Part shown: positions 1 to 8,583 of the stretch, piece after piece
Layout of the letters: the number at the start of each line of letters is the position of its first letter
Position numbering within the stretch: the first letter of the stretch is position 1
Origin: a virus
IMG/VR virus record: IMGVR_UViG_3300004448_000131
Coordinates: 1 to 31,705 of that record
Direction: 5' to 3' (one strand)
DNA length: 31,705 nucleotides
Made by a program: the position numbers and the translations under genes
The notes under the pieces: generated by a model
Seen by the model: only the letters and a program-made list of their open reading frames with translations
The model's database searches: none
Told to the model about the DNA's origin: nothing

Positions 1-159
1 GCGTCCGTAGATTGCTTGGTATGTACCTGCGGTGGTGGACATCAAAGGCGCGTCTGCCTTGAGAATGTCACCTGCTCCGTAGGTATATCCGGTCTGAGAA
101 GCACCACCGTAGTAGTAACGCTCCATGTCTTGTACAGTTCTTACATAATTTCTTGCCAT
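1..159 (-). CDS. Probable major capsid protein, N-terminal 53 residues (runs off left edge)
   Basis: An open frame without stops runs from an ATG at 159 to the window edge. It begins MARNYVRTVQDMERYYYGG and continues with Tyr/Gly/Thr-rich sequence. The start overlaps the protease stop codon by one base (TGATG) and is preceded by an ideal ribosome site, GGAGGTGA (166-173 on the complement), the strongest in the window and fitting for a highly expressed protein. The identification rests on position: in HK97-type head modules the capsid gene follows portal and protease. The visible part is too short to show the HK97 fold itself. An alternative is a small decoration or scaffold protein, but the very strong ribosome site favours the capsid. 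Confidence 0.6.
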   Translation of the reverse strand, partial: MARNYVRTVQDMERYYYGGASQTGYTYGAGDILKADAPLMSTTAGTYQAIYGR

Positions 160-1589
160 CAGTATTCACCTCCGTTCAACGCTTTGTTAGCAAGTCGGTG
201 GACAGAGTCCCACGACATATTGCCGATTTCAGCGGTGTCAGGAATTGTAACATTAGCAGTTGATGCAGACTTTGAAATCATTGAGCCGCCTGTTGAAGAG
301 ACGTTGTCAATGCGTTCGTTGAGTGCAAGGACAGCCTTTTGGAGTTCAACCATTGGAGCGCGAGCATCAAAGTCTTGCTTTGCGATTGCATTCTGTTCTG
401 CTTTCTGCTCTTTGATAAAGCGTTGAGTAAAGTGGCCGTTCAAGTCAGACTTGAATTGTTGCTCAGTTGCAGCAGCCTTGAAAACTTCATACGCGGCTTC
501 TACTTCACTTTGTGAAACATTGTTCGCGTTGAGGTATTCTCCCTTAATCACGTTCTTGTTTCCACTTGGAGCAGAACCGAAGTTTGCTTGTGGTCGCTTT
601 GAGGATTCCCCTTCACCTGCGCCTTCAAGAGAACCTTGTCCGCGATGGTCGTAGCCGGATTGGCCGGGTCCATATCCTTTACCGAAATGGTCGCGAGCCG
701 CAAGAGGGTCGAAACCTGCACTCTTGACTGTGGACTCTAACCATGTCAGATAATCTGTTGTTATCATATCGTCTGCTTTGTTTGTTGTCATGTCTTCACC
801 ATACATCATATCTTCATCCTCGTCGTCTTCGGGTTCATCTTCGTCGTCGTCACGAGGTGGAGTCTTTTTCTTTGGTTTGTCGTCGCCGCCACCGAATGGG
901 CCGGGGTCGCCATCACCATCAGGGTCGAGTTGAGGCGGCATTCCCGCGTCTTTCTCTTCCTTGTCTTTCTTCTTATCGTCGTCTTCTTCCTTGTCCAATT
1001 TCTTAGACAAGCGTTCAAGGACGCTTTGCAATTCATTCATTGTATTGTTGGTCATATTATCACCTGTTGTGTCCTCCTTGAGGATACGAAATTGCGCTTC
1101 AGGGTTAATCCCTTTCTCGCAAATCGTAACTTCGTGGAGTTCCATACGACGAATTTCGCGGTAATCTCCGCGTGTTTGGTCGCTTTTGTTGACACGCTCA
1201 AAGGCTTGACCGCCAATTGAGAATGACCGAAGGCTTCCCTTTCGGATTTCTGACGCAACTTCTCGCGCTTTTTCAATGTCTCCTCGTAGTTTGATAACCA
1301 CAAACATACCAGTATCATCAACTTCGGACTTCCATACTCGTCCGTTAGAGTCGGTGTAGTTGTTAATGACTTCACCAACTTGAATGTTAGAATGCGCAAG
1401 TTGTACGTTGCGGAATGCTTCGGCTTTCATAAAGTTACCAAAGGCATCCTTCAAAGCACCACGAGTGATTAAATCACCCTGCTTGTCAACCATTTCAACA
1501 GACGCGTATCCTGCGACAATGAGGTCATCACCAAAGCCCTTCAAAACGAGGGGATTGGATGAGACAGATGGAGCCGCAAGAATTGCCAT
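159..1589 (-). CDS. HK97-type prohead protease fused to a scaffold-like C-terminal region
   Basis: A 476-aa protein whose first ~175 residues match the prohead serine protease family (S78/U35 type), which trims capsid and scaffold proteins inside the immature head. The likely catalytic residues are His66 (QLAHSN), Ser124 (RSFSIGG) and an acidic residue near Glu153 (ELHEVTICEKG), in the order and spacing usual for the family. Residues ~175-270 are very acidic and lysine-rich with Pro/Gly runs, probably disordered. The last ~130 residues are helical and end in NMSWDSVHRLANKA, a motif shared with the 116-aa protein at 7861-8211. The long C-terminal extension probably acts as scaffold. The ATG start has GAGG just upstream. 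The stop overlaps the next start (TGATG), so protease and capsid are likely translationally coupled. Confidence 0.9.
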   Translation of the reverse strand: MAILAAPSVSSNPLVLKGFGDDLIVAGYASVEMVDKQGDLITRGALKDAFGNFMKAEAFRNVQLAHSNIQVGEVINNYTDSNGRVWKSEVDDTGMFVVIKLRGDIEKAREVASEIRKGSLRSFSIGGQAFERVNKSDQTRGDYREIRRMELHEVTICEKGINPEAQFRILKEDTTGDNMTNNTMNELQSVLERLSKKLDKEEDDDKKKDKEEKDAGMPPQLDPDGDGDPGPFGGGDDKPKKKTPPRDDDEDEPEDDEDEDMMYGEDMTTNKADDMITTDYLTWLESTVKSAGFDPLAARDHFGKGYGPGQSGYDHRGQGSLEGAGEGESSKRPQANFGSAPSGNKNVIKGEYLNANNVSQSEVEAAYEVFKAAATEQQFKSDLNGHFTQRFIKEQKAEQNAIAKQDFDARAPMVELQKAVLALNERIDNVSSTGGSMISKSASTANVTIPDTAEIGNMSWDSVHRLANKALNGGEY

Positions 1590-1607
1590 TGCCTCACGGA
1601 TTTCTTT

Positions 1608-4600
1608 TCATGCTATATCAAAGGAACTGTTTTCAATCGCGATAACTCCATCATCTTCAAGACGCGCGACTTCACCTTCTTTTGTTCGCAGTCGTTTGGT
1701 TTTCTTGGATGTGGCGGGTTTCTCTTCGTCATCTTTTCGCGCCGCCGGGTCGAAGTCGGGCATGGTGTCATCGTTGATGTTTTCAGTTGGTCCTCGCGGA
1801 GATACGTCAGGAGTGGCATACCCTATACCTAATCCCTGTACACCTGTACTCGTAATCTTCTCTTTACTAAGATGTTCTAATCCGCGCTCCATCAATTCAA
1901 GACCGCGCTTGATAACCTCTTCTTCGTCTTCCAGCACCTTCTTTGGCTTCTTGCTATGACCTGCGGGTGGTTCAGGGTCAACCTCATCATACTCAGGCTC
2001 ATCTTCCGCATCCTCTCTGTTTTTCAAAAGCAATGCGGCCTTGAGTTCCCAATATGGTTCTTGGTCTTCCGCTAACCGAATAAGATACTCATTGCCCCAA
2101 ACCGTAGAGTTAGGTTCAATATACCAAACACCTTCTTCTTCGCGCGTTTTACAAATAACATCGTCTTCAAAGGCGGGGAAGTTGATGATGATGTTGTTCT
2201 TTTTCAAAGATACTCTCTGTGCAACATGATGTTCACCTGACATGACAGCGAGTGTTTCAACGCTGTCAGCCGCTAATGGTTCGTTATCAGTTATCTTTGC
2301 AGAGCGAATGCGATACACAGGGTGTTCGTTGTTTGATGTACTTACTCCTGTACAACGTACTGTTGCGAAATCACCTTCGTTTAATCCTCGCGGACCTTTC
2401 GCGTTACCAACCATCATGTAGTGTTCTCCATCAACTTCTTGTGCGCGCTTACCATAATTCTCAGGGTGCATCAAGGGTCCGACACCTATTGTGTAGTTCT
2501 TACCTTTACGCGATAAAATGACCACATCAACCATCTTCTCTTTACTTAGTAGAACCCACTTTGGATGACGTGGCTCTCCTTTCATGTACGTTGCATTAGC
2601 GTCGCGTAACAATATGTCTATGTTACTTTCTTTACGCAATCCTTCAATGGCAACCTGCAATCCTTCATCGTCGCTACGTTTTGTGTTGATAGGCTCAGGC
2701 ATCTTGATGTGTTCACTCGATTCGTACTGAGCGCGAAGATGACGGATGCGGTCTTTCGTAGGCATATTGTGAGTATCTTCGTCTCCCGTCTTTAACAAAT
2801 CAATGACCGTCATTACTCCATCATGAAGAATCGCGTGGACTGTGAAATCTTTCTCATACACTTTATCCACCTCTTCTGTGATGCTCTTATCCAATTTAAT
2901 TTTACCATTAACACCGTATGCAGTCAAGCCTTTCTTCGTTTTTGAAGCGATGATTTGTTCGCCTTGAGGATACAAACTGATAACCCAATCTCCTGTAAAG
3001 CCGCGCAGATGTTGCATATCATCTAAATCGAAAATACGATGCATGAATTTGACAGGTTGCGGTTTACCATCTTCTTTTGTTATGATAGAATCGTCAATCA
3101 ATCTATCGAATGATGTCAATATGTTTGGGTCATTCAAACCTGTTGAGTTTTGCGCTCTCGTGTCGAAATGCGTAGGGTCTTGAGAGATGTGATTTGATAC
3201 GCTGTAATCGTATGGTTGTAGGACAGGGTTCACATCTCTCATACCTTCGCGAGATACAACTAATCTCATATCGCCGTTGTTTGGTAATCCGTTTTGCGAA
3301 CTATTCGGTGAATCAATAATGAAGTTTCCATGTCTCTTCAACGCATTCTTGTTGAAGTTGATGGGAGACTTGACTGTTCTACCGTAGTCGAATTGATTCT
3401 GACGGCTGTTGTATACAGGAAGAAGTGGAGCGTTTCTTAAACTCCCTCCACCAGTAGGATAATCACCTGTCGTAAGTGATTTATTGGCATTGTATGAAGT
3501 TGTTTGGTCATTCAATGCATAAGCAAGAGCGCGCAGTTTTGAATATTTTGAACTACGGTCTTTCTTTGACCCTGTCGGGAAGATAGATGATTGATTGTTG
3601 ATACGACCGCCGTTTGGATTCCGCACTCCTTTACCTAACGCAGCAACATCACTTCCTCCTTTCGTCTTCTCAAACATCTGTTCCATAACAGCGTGTATCG
3701 CGTCGAATTCGTTTTGCATCGAAAGCGGCTTCCCTTTATCGAAAATGCCATCACCACCATGCAGTATGTCGTGTTTCTCTGAACCAACCTTGAATATGTC
3801 AGCGCGATTATGAACGTGCGATACATTCTCAAATATGTTCCCATGCAGTTCAGTAGGGTCTTTTATCAAATTAGCATCACTATTCTCATGGCGAGTGTCA
3901 AGTCGTCTTGTATCTTGCGTCTTTGAAGGTGCAGGTACTTTGATTGTTTTTTCATGTCGTTGGTGTGCTAAGTAACGCGAAACAAATGCATCCTCAAACG
4001 ATATGCCTTGTTCATCCGCCGCTTCTTGAACTTTCTCAATAACCTTATTGAAAATTAGTCGCGTCCTCTTATCACCATCAAACATACGGTTTGCTAACTC
4101 ATGCCCCTTTGGTAAACCATCAGGATACTCATGAGCCATCTCCAATCGTTCTTCTCCTGTATCATGATGGCTTCGATTGACTGTCAATTCTCTCATTCGT
4201 TTAGCATCACTTGGAGACAAAAGTTCGTGCATCGGTTTATGCGTTTTGTTATCAACACCGCCTACACTAAACCCGGTGTTTCCACCTTTTGAGTACAACC
4301 TTTCTTGTTCTTCAGGTGTCAGATGTGTTGCTATATATTCAGAGACGTGCAATGCGTATGCTGTAAGTGCGCTCGCTTCGTTATTTTGAAGAGGCGACAT
4401 ACCTTCAAATCCAAACGCTTTCTCACCTAATTGTGCTTCAACCGCAGGTCGAACCAATGTGTTGAAGATTTCTTTACTAACGTCATGTGTCTGCCGCGCT
4501 AAACTTGTTTTATCATGTAAAGGGGTTTCATCATCTCCTTCATAGTAATGAGAATTCGCGCCTATCTCATTTATTCTTTGCAGAATAAAGTCGCGTTGAA

Positions 4601-7523
4601 CATCATCTTTTTCAGTTCTTAGTTGCTCAATGTAGTGTTCTGAATCGTATTGAGCAAGTGAATCTTGGTCAGGGGCTATCACATATTCAGTACCGTCTAT
4701 CGTACCAAACTTCTTCGCTTCTTCAAACGTCGTCCTCTTCCCATCTTCGTTTACGCGTTCACCTAATTTCATTGGGTCTCCATCGTAGTCATCATCAAGA
4801 CCGACGAGTTCTTGCTTCAAACTCCGTTCAGTTAAACCGCCATGAGAAAGAGCGTCAGGTAAAACATAACTCTTACCTGTATAGCGCGTATCAAGATACT
4901 TTTGATAATCTTCTAAAGAATATATGCTATATTTCAGCGGTTTGTATCCGATGTTAGAATCAAACAATTCAGAATTTATCTTGTCAGCGTCGCGAACTCT
5001 ACCAGTTGGGTCAGACCTTTTACTTGATTTGTATTGCCCTTGTTGCCATTGAGCCAACGCTTCGTCATCATGAACGTCGAGAGGTTCGTGCGCTCCTAAC
5101 AAACCTATACCCACAGCCAAACGATGTTGAGGGTTGTTCTTGTCATGCTCTATTTGAGATGCACCGACTTTTCCTCCCCGTAATTGTTCAGCGAAGAACA
5201 ACTTCTCATGCCCTTTATTATCAGCATTGTCGCGAAGCAACTGTAATCTTGACATAGGGTGAGTTGAAACAATATCGCGGTCTGTATGCAACCCGTCGAG
5301 ACCCATCATTGAAGTTTCATCATCAGGGTCAGATAAGAAATCGGCTTCCGCGCCAACGAAGGGTGTTAGTGTATCACTTGTCACACGCTTCAACTTCGGC
5401 ATATCACGAGTGTATTCTTGCATGGATTGCCCCGCAACCTCTTCTGTATCCCCCATAGGGTCTTTTCGTTCTAATAATCTCAGTCTGACATCTTCACCAC
5501 TATCAAACCGTTCTAACATCTCATCGACTTCTTCCTCAGAATAACCGTTGTTGAGCGCACGCGACTGCAATCTCGCTTTTTGTTGCGCGTTCAACTCATC
5601 ATTCTTTTTGTTTGGCGAGAACGTATCAATCGAGGCTTCGCGCTTTCTTCCTTTCTTCTCACCGTATTCTGTTCCGAGTTTTCTCCCCTTCACATCTTGT
5701 CGAAATGCGGGGAGTACGTTGCGCACAGGTAAATCTTCAAACCAAACACCCGGCATCGCTCCCTCTCTTAGTTGTTGAAAGTCATTGAAATCAAAGTCGA
5801 GATTACCTCCGCCTCCACCCATCATATCCATAAGTAAACCGTAGACAGTCAACTCTTCATTAGCATCTTTAGGGTGAAGCCAGTCTTCAGGGAATTTGTG
5901 TGTGTAATGTAAATCGCTCATGCTATGCATCAACGTATCCATTTTGGCTTCACTTATTTTTGTAGTCGCGGCTTGGTGTGAGAATGAAGTCATCAATTTT
6001 TGACCGCTTGATGTCTTAAAGAAATCTTCATCCCATAACGCCTGTAAATCAGATTTCGACATTTCATCCACCATGTCAATTCCATCTTCACCAAAGAAAT
6101 CGTTTTTTACAATTTTAGGGAAGCGTCCAAAACCACTAACTTCCAATCCAGTTTTATCAGAATATTCTTGTATTGCTTCGCTAAGTTCAGTATCCATTGA
6201 AGATAGCGCATTGCTAACCATTTCATCATCCAATGAATAAAATTGACCTTTAGCGTACTTCTCTGCAATTTCATCGCGTCTTGCTTCCGGCGCACTATCA
6301 AGTCGTTGTTTCTCTTTACTGTCGTTAAGATAACGGTTTGGTGCAGTCTGAGTGAACGCACGACGTAAAGAACCACCGCTATACATATCGCGTAGCGCAG
6401 TTTTCATCAAACGATTGTGTAATGCCATGTAGCCTAATACGTCATCGAAATTGCTTCCAACAATGTTTTTCAAATCGGATGGATTTTGTGCGCCATTCAA
6501 TTTCCAATAAGTAATGTCGCGTTGCATATCAGCGGGGAGCATATACATACCGTCAACGTAAGAGTCCACACCCGTTCGCTCAAGTGAGGGTACAACCCAT
6601 CGACCGTCATCAGTCTGAATACGCGCATTATCTTTGATTGCTTCGTGAAGAGAATTCCCTGCACTTTCTTTAGGCATCATTGTGTTTCTATCCATACCTT
6701 CACGGAAAATATAACTGCGCGGAAGTCCTTCATTCTCCCAATGTTTAGACCAAATGAACAATTGCTTCATGTGAGGTGATTCTTCGCCGTACTCTTCGAT
6801 GAAATCTTTCTTGAAGTCTTGATAACCAATGTCGAACATTCTTTCGATAGTGAAATTGTTACCACTCCAATTGCCGAGCATGGTGTCTTTTTTCAATTTT
6901 GGATGAAGTTTCTTTGAGGCTTCAATCATTTTTTTATTGAATACAGGAGCGATACGTTCTTCACCTGAAAACATTGCTTTCATCAACTGTTGAAAGACAG
7001 GTCTGCTGTGATACGATGGGGTGTTATCCTCGTATGATGGGAACAAATTGAGTGCGTGTATAGGATGGTGAGGATGAGTAATGTCTTCCTCCTCATAATC
7101 ACCGCCTGTTGATTTAGTGTTTGGTCGAGTCTGCATACGCCATCCGTGTGCTTTTCGCGTCATCCCATCAATAGCCTTCTGATTATCTTCATCGTGTGCT
7201 TTCTTCCAATCATCAACGTGGAAGAGAGGGATTGCGCGGTGCTGATTCTTCTTTGACGGTTCGTGTTTAGTCGAACGCGAAGTAATTACCTTTGAAGCCT
7301 GAAATGAATCCGCAGGTATTTTGTCAATCGGATTCTCTTCTTCTAATCGTTCAAGATACTCTTTCGCGTCTTTCAGAACTGGTACGAACTGGACACCTTC
7401 ATTTCTTAGGTTCTGTCCACTCATTAGAACATTGACCGCTTCATCACTTGCATCGCCTTTTACGAGAGCGTCGTAAAAATCACTTACCATTCTTGCGTGG
7501 TACTGAGATGCATTTTCGCGCAC
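1608..7523 (-). CDS. Giant late protein (1971 aa) with a degenerate DNA-ligase-like module
   Basis: A very long protein between small head genes and the protease. Most of it resembles nothing I recognise: it is hydrophilic, His- and Asp-rich and mixed with low-complexity stretches. Residues ~1490-1765 look like an ATP-dependent DNA ligase nucleotidyltransferase domain followed by an OB fold. Motif III-like HAILHDGVMTVIDLL is followed by a DRIRHLRAQ helix; motif IV/V-like IEGLRKES and YMKGEPRHPKWVLLSKEK follow; then LNEGDFATVRC and PVYRIRSAKI fit the OB fold. The adenylation motif KxDG is missing: the matching place reads VISLYPQGEQ, so ligase activity is unlikely. The start was set at GTG 7523, because GAGGTGA lies six bases before it; a TTG at 7529 is possible but too close. 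It is probably a virion or injected protein; function unknown. Confidence 0.75.
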   Translation of the reverse strand: MRENASQYHARMVSDFYDALVKGDASDEAVNVLMSGQNLRNEGVQFVPVLKDAKEYLERLEEENPIDKIPADSFQASKVITSRSTKHEPSKKNQHRAIPLFHVDDWKKAHDEDNQKAIDGMTRKAHGWRMQTRPNTKSTGGDYEEEDITHPHHPIHALNLFPSYEDNTPSYHSRPVFQQLMKAMFSGEERIAPVFNKKMIEASKKLHPKLKKDTMLGNWSGNNFTIERMFDIGYQDFKKDFIEEYGEESPHMKQLFIWSKHWENEGLPRSYIFREGMDRNTMMPKESAGNSLHEAIKDNARIQTDDGRWVVPSLERTGVDSYVDGMYMLPADMQRDITYWKLNGAQNPSDLKNIVGSNFDDVLGYMALHNRLMKTALRDMYSGGSLRRAFTQTAPNRYLNDSKEKQRLDSAPEARRDEIAEKYAKGQFYSLDDEMVSNALSSMDTELSEAIQEYSDKTGLEVSGFGRFPKIVKNDFFGEDGIDMVDEMSKSDLQALWDEDFFKTSSGQKLMTSFSHQAATTKISEAKMDTLMHSMSDLHYTHKFPEDWLHPKDANEELTVYGLLMDMMGGGGGNLDFDFNDFQQLREGAMPGVWFEDLPVRNVLPAFRQDVKGRKLGTEYGEKKGRKREASIDTFSPNKKNDELNAQQKARLQSRALNNGYSEEEVDEMLERFDSGEDVRLRLLERKDPMGDTEEVAGQSMQEYTRDMPKLKRVTSDTLTPFVGAEADFLSDPDDETSMMGLDGLHTDRDIVSTHPMSRLQLLRDNADNKGHEKLFFAEQLRGGKVGASQIEHDKNNPQHRLAVGIGLLGAHEPLDVHDDEALAQWQQGQYKSSKRSDPTGRVRDADKINSELFDSNIGYKPLKYSIYSLEDYQKYLDTRYTGKSYVLPDALSHGGLTERSLKQELVGLDDDYDGDPMKLGERVNEDGKRTTFEEAKKFGTIDGTEYVIAPDQDSLAQYDSEHYIEQLRTEKDDVQRDFILQRINEIGANSHYYEGDDETPLHDKTSLARQTHDVSKEIFNTLVRPAVEAQLGEKAFGFEGMSPLQNNEASALTAYALHVSEYIATHLTPEEQERLYSKGGNTGFSVGGVDNKTHKPMHELLSPSDAKRMRELTVNRSHHDTGEERLEMAHEYPDGLPKGHELANRMFDGDKRTRLIFNKVIEKVQEAADEQGISFEDAFVSRYLAHQRHEKTIKVPAPSKTQDTRRLDTRHENSDANLIKDPTELHGNIFENVSHVHNRADIFKVGSEKHDILHGGDGIFDKGKPLSMQNEFDAIHAVMEQMFEKTKGGSDVAALGKGVRNPNGGRINNQSSIFPTGSKKDRSSKYSKLRALAYALNDQTTSYNANKSLTTGDYPTGGGSLRNAPLLPVYNSRQNQFDYGRTVKSPINFNKNALKRHGNFIIDSPNSSQNGLPNNGDMRLVVSREGMRDVNPVLQPYDYSVSNHISQDPTHFDTRAQNSTGLNDPNILTSFDRLIDDSIITKEDGKPQPVKFMHRIFDLDDMQHLRGFTGDWVISLYPQGEQIIASKTKKGLTAYGVNGKIKLDKSITEEVDKVYEKDFTVHAILHDGVMTVIDLLKTGDEDTHNMPTKDRIRHLRAQYESSEHIKMPEPINTKRSDDEGLQVAIEGLRKESNIDILLRDANATYMKGEPRHPKWVLLSKEKMVDVVILSRKGKNYTIGVGPLMHPENYGKRAQEVDGEHYMMVGNAKGPRGLNEGDFATVRCTGVSTSNNEHPVYRIRSAKITDNEPLAADSVETLAVMSGEHHVAQRVSLKKNNIIINFPAFEDDVICKTREEEGVWYIEPNSTVWGNEYLIRLAEDQEPYWELKAALLLKNREDAEDEPEYDEVDPEPPAGHSKKPKKVLEDEEEVIKRGLELMERGLEHLSKEKITSTGVQGLGIGYATPDVSPRGPTENINDDTMPDFDPAARKDDEEKPATSKKTKRLRTKEGEVARLEDDGVIAIENSSFDIA

Positions 7524-7534
7524 ACTCAATCACC

Positions 7535-7864
7535 TCAAGAATAATCGGTGAGGTTGTATGCGCCTATTGGGTTCTTATCAGATGGGTCGCCTTTCTTATT
7601 TTCGTGTGCTTCAAGTGCATTCGGATGGTCGATAGGAGTAAACTTTACTTCTTCTTTCTTAGGTTGAGTTCGCTTTACGTCCTCAACTTCAATCATTTGT
7701 TGATTGGTATGATAATATCCCGGTTTGACTTTTTCAACACCGTTAACGCGTTCAAATCCATCAGCGTGTTCAAAGCCGAATTTACCTTCAACCTTCTTCG
7801 CTTCTTTGATGAGTTCTTCTAAATCGGGTGCGTGTTCACCTGCTTCTACTCTCATTGGCTTCAT
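7535..7864 (-). CDS. Small hypothetical protein of the head module (109 aa)
   Basis: Not recognised. It is a hydrophilic 109-aa protein with an acidic/lysine-rich helical N-terminus (EAGEHAPDLEELIKEAKK) and a C-terminus ending in GAYNLTDYS. There are no cysteines, membrane segments or signal peptide. It starts with ATG at 7864, overlapping the stop of the gene before it by four bases (ATGA), which suggests translational coupling. A second ATG three codons in (7855) is possible. Its stop is 11 bases upstream of the giant 1971-aa gene. A place between portal and protease suggests a head-completion, connector or scaffold role, but this is inference from position only. Confidence 0.8.
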   Translation of the reverse strand: MKPMRVEAGEHAPDLEELIKEAKKVEGKFGFEHADGFERVNGVEKVKPGYYHTNQQMIEVEDVKRTQPKKEEVKFTPIDHPNALEAHENKKGDPSDKNPIGAYNLTDYS

Positions 7865-8211
7865 TGGTCAACTCTCCTTCCTTCTGCTTCTGCGGCGGTG
7901 TTCGCCATCGCGTGAATTTCATCCCAGTTCATATCATGCCACTCTTCGTTTGAAGATGGCATACTCATACCTGCATCGTCAATAGCATTCGCGGCTTTAG
8001 AGATGACACTATCTCGGTCTCCTCGTAATGGGTCTCCCCAAACATCTTCATTAGCAGGTGTCTTTGCACGAACAAATCCCGCGCGTTTAAGGAGTCTTTC
8101 AGGTGAGTCCATACTTTTACGCATATTGGTAATTTCAGCATCCATAGATTCCATTTTGGTGATGAGCGTTTTCATCAACACCATAGCATCTGTGTCCTCA
8201 GACACGTTCAC
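7861..8211 (-). CDS. Small coiled-coil protein with capsid-tag-like C-terminus (116 aa)
   Basis: Residues ~1-40 form a Met-rich predicted coiled coil (MVLMKTLITKMESMDAEI). The middle is hydrophilic, and residues 94-104 read MNWDEIHAMAN. The same pattern, M-[SN]-W-D-x-[IV]-H-x-[LM]-A-N-x-A, occurs at the C-terminus of the prohead protease. A protein with a coiled coil and a short conserved C-terminal helix, encoded between portal and protease, could be a scaffold or internal core protein brought into the prohead by this tail; that is inference. The start is GTG at 8211, overlapping the previous stop by four bases (GTGA), with AGGTCAGGT upstream. The end overlaps the next gene by four bases. 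Confidence 0.8.
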   Translation of the reverse strand: MNVSEDTDAMVLMKTLITKMESMDAEITNMRKSMDSPERLLKRAGFVRAKTPANEDVWGDPLRGDRDSVISKAANAIDDAGMSMPSSNEEWHDMNWDEIHAMANTAAEAEGRRVDQ

Positions 8212-8543
8212 ACCTGACCTTGCTTCTTGAAGTGTGAACCAATACGGTCAGGACCAATATATCCCATAGGTCGTTCGCTCTTCGCGATAACCCCTTGAGT
8301 GCTGTTGAACTGCATAACTGGGACTCCACCTGCGAAACGGTCGTTAACACCTTCAATTCTTACTTCATTCTGTGATTTGTATATCTGTCCAACATCGTCT
8401 GCGAGGAAATCACTCGTTTGTTGAATACTACGCAAGAATTGTTCGGCTGAAACAAGGTCATTATTTGCTAACGCGACTTTGAATTCACTCAATGAAGTTT
8501 CAAGTTTACGCACCATAGGGTCCATCTTTGTCAAAAGGCTCAT
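8208..8543 (-). CDS. Small hypothetical protein downstream of portal (111 aa)
   Basis: Not recognised. The first ~55 residues are probably helical (MVRKLETSLSEFKVALANND). The second half is richer in glycine and beta-type residues and ends with a basic GSHFKKQGQV. No cysteines, membrane segments or repeats. The ATG at 8543 has AGGT seven bases upstream. A 40-bp gap to the portal stop is the largest spacing in this part of the operon, and no hairpin with a T-run is evident in it. Its stop overlaps the next start (GTGA). Size and place are compatible with a head-tail connector or head-completion protein, but nothing in the sequence proves it. Confidence 0.78.
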   Translation of the reverse strand: MSLLTKMDPMVRKLETSLSEFKVALANNDLVSAEQFLRSIQQTSDFLADDVGQIYKSQNEVRIEGVNDRFAGGVPVMQFNSTQGVIAKSERPMGYIGPDRIGSHFKKQGQV

Positions 8544-8583
8544 GCGACCTACGACGAAAGCCTACGCCTTTAACTTATCGCTA

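Noticed and set aside
930-1220. Plus-strand hydrophobic frames over the acidic part of the protease gene
   Set aside because: They are shadows of the Asp/Glu/Lys-rich coding region on the other strand, which reads as Leu/Phe/Ser.
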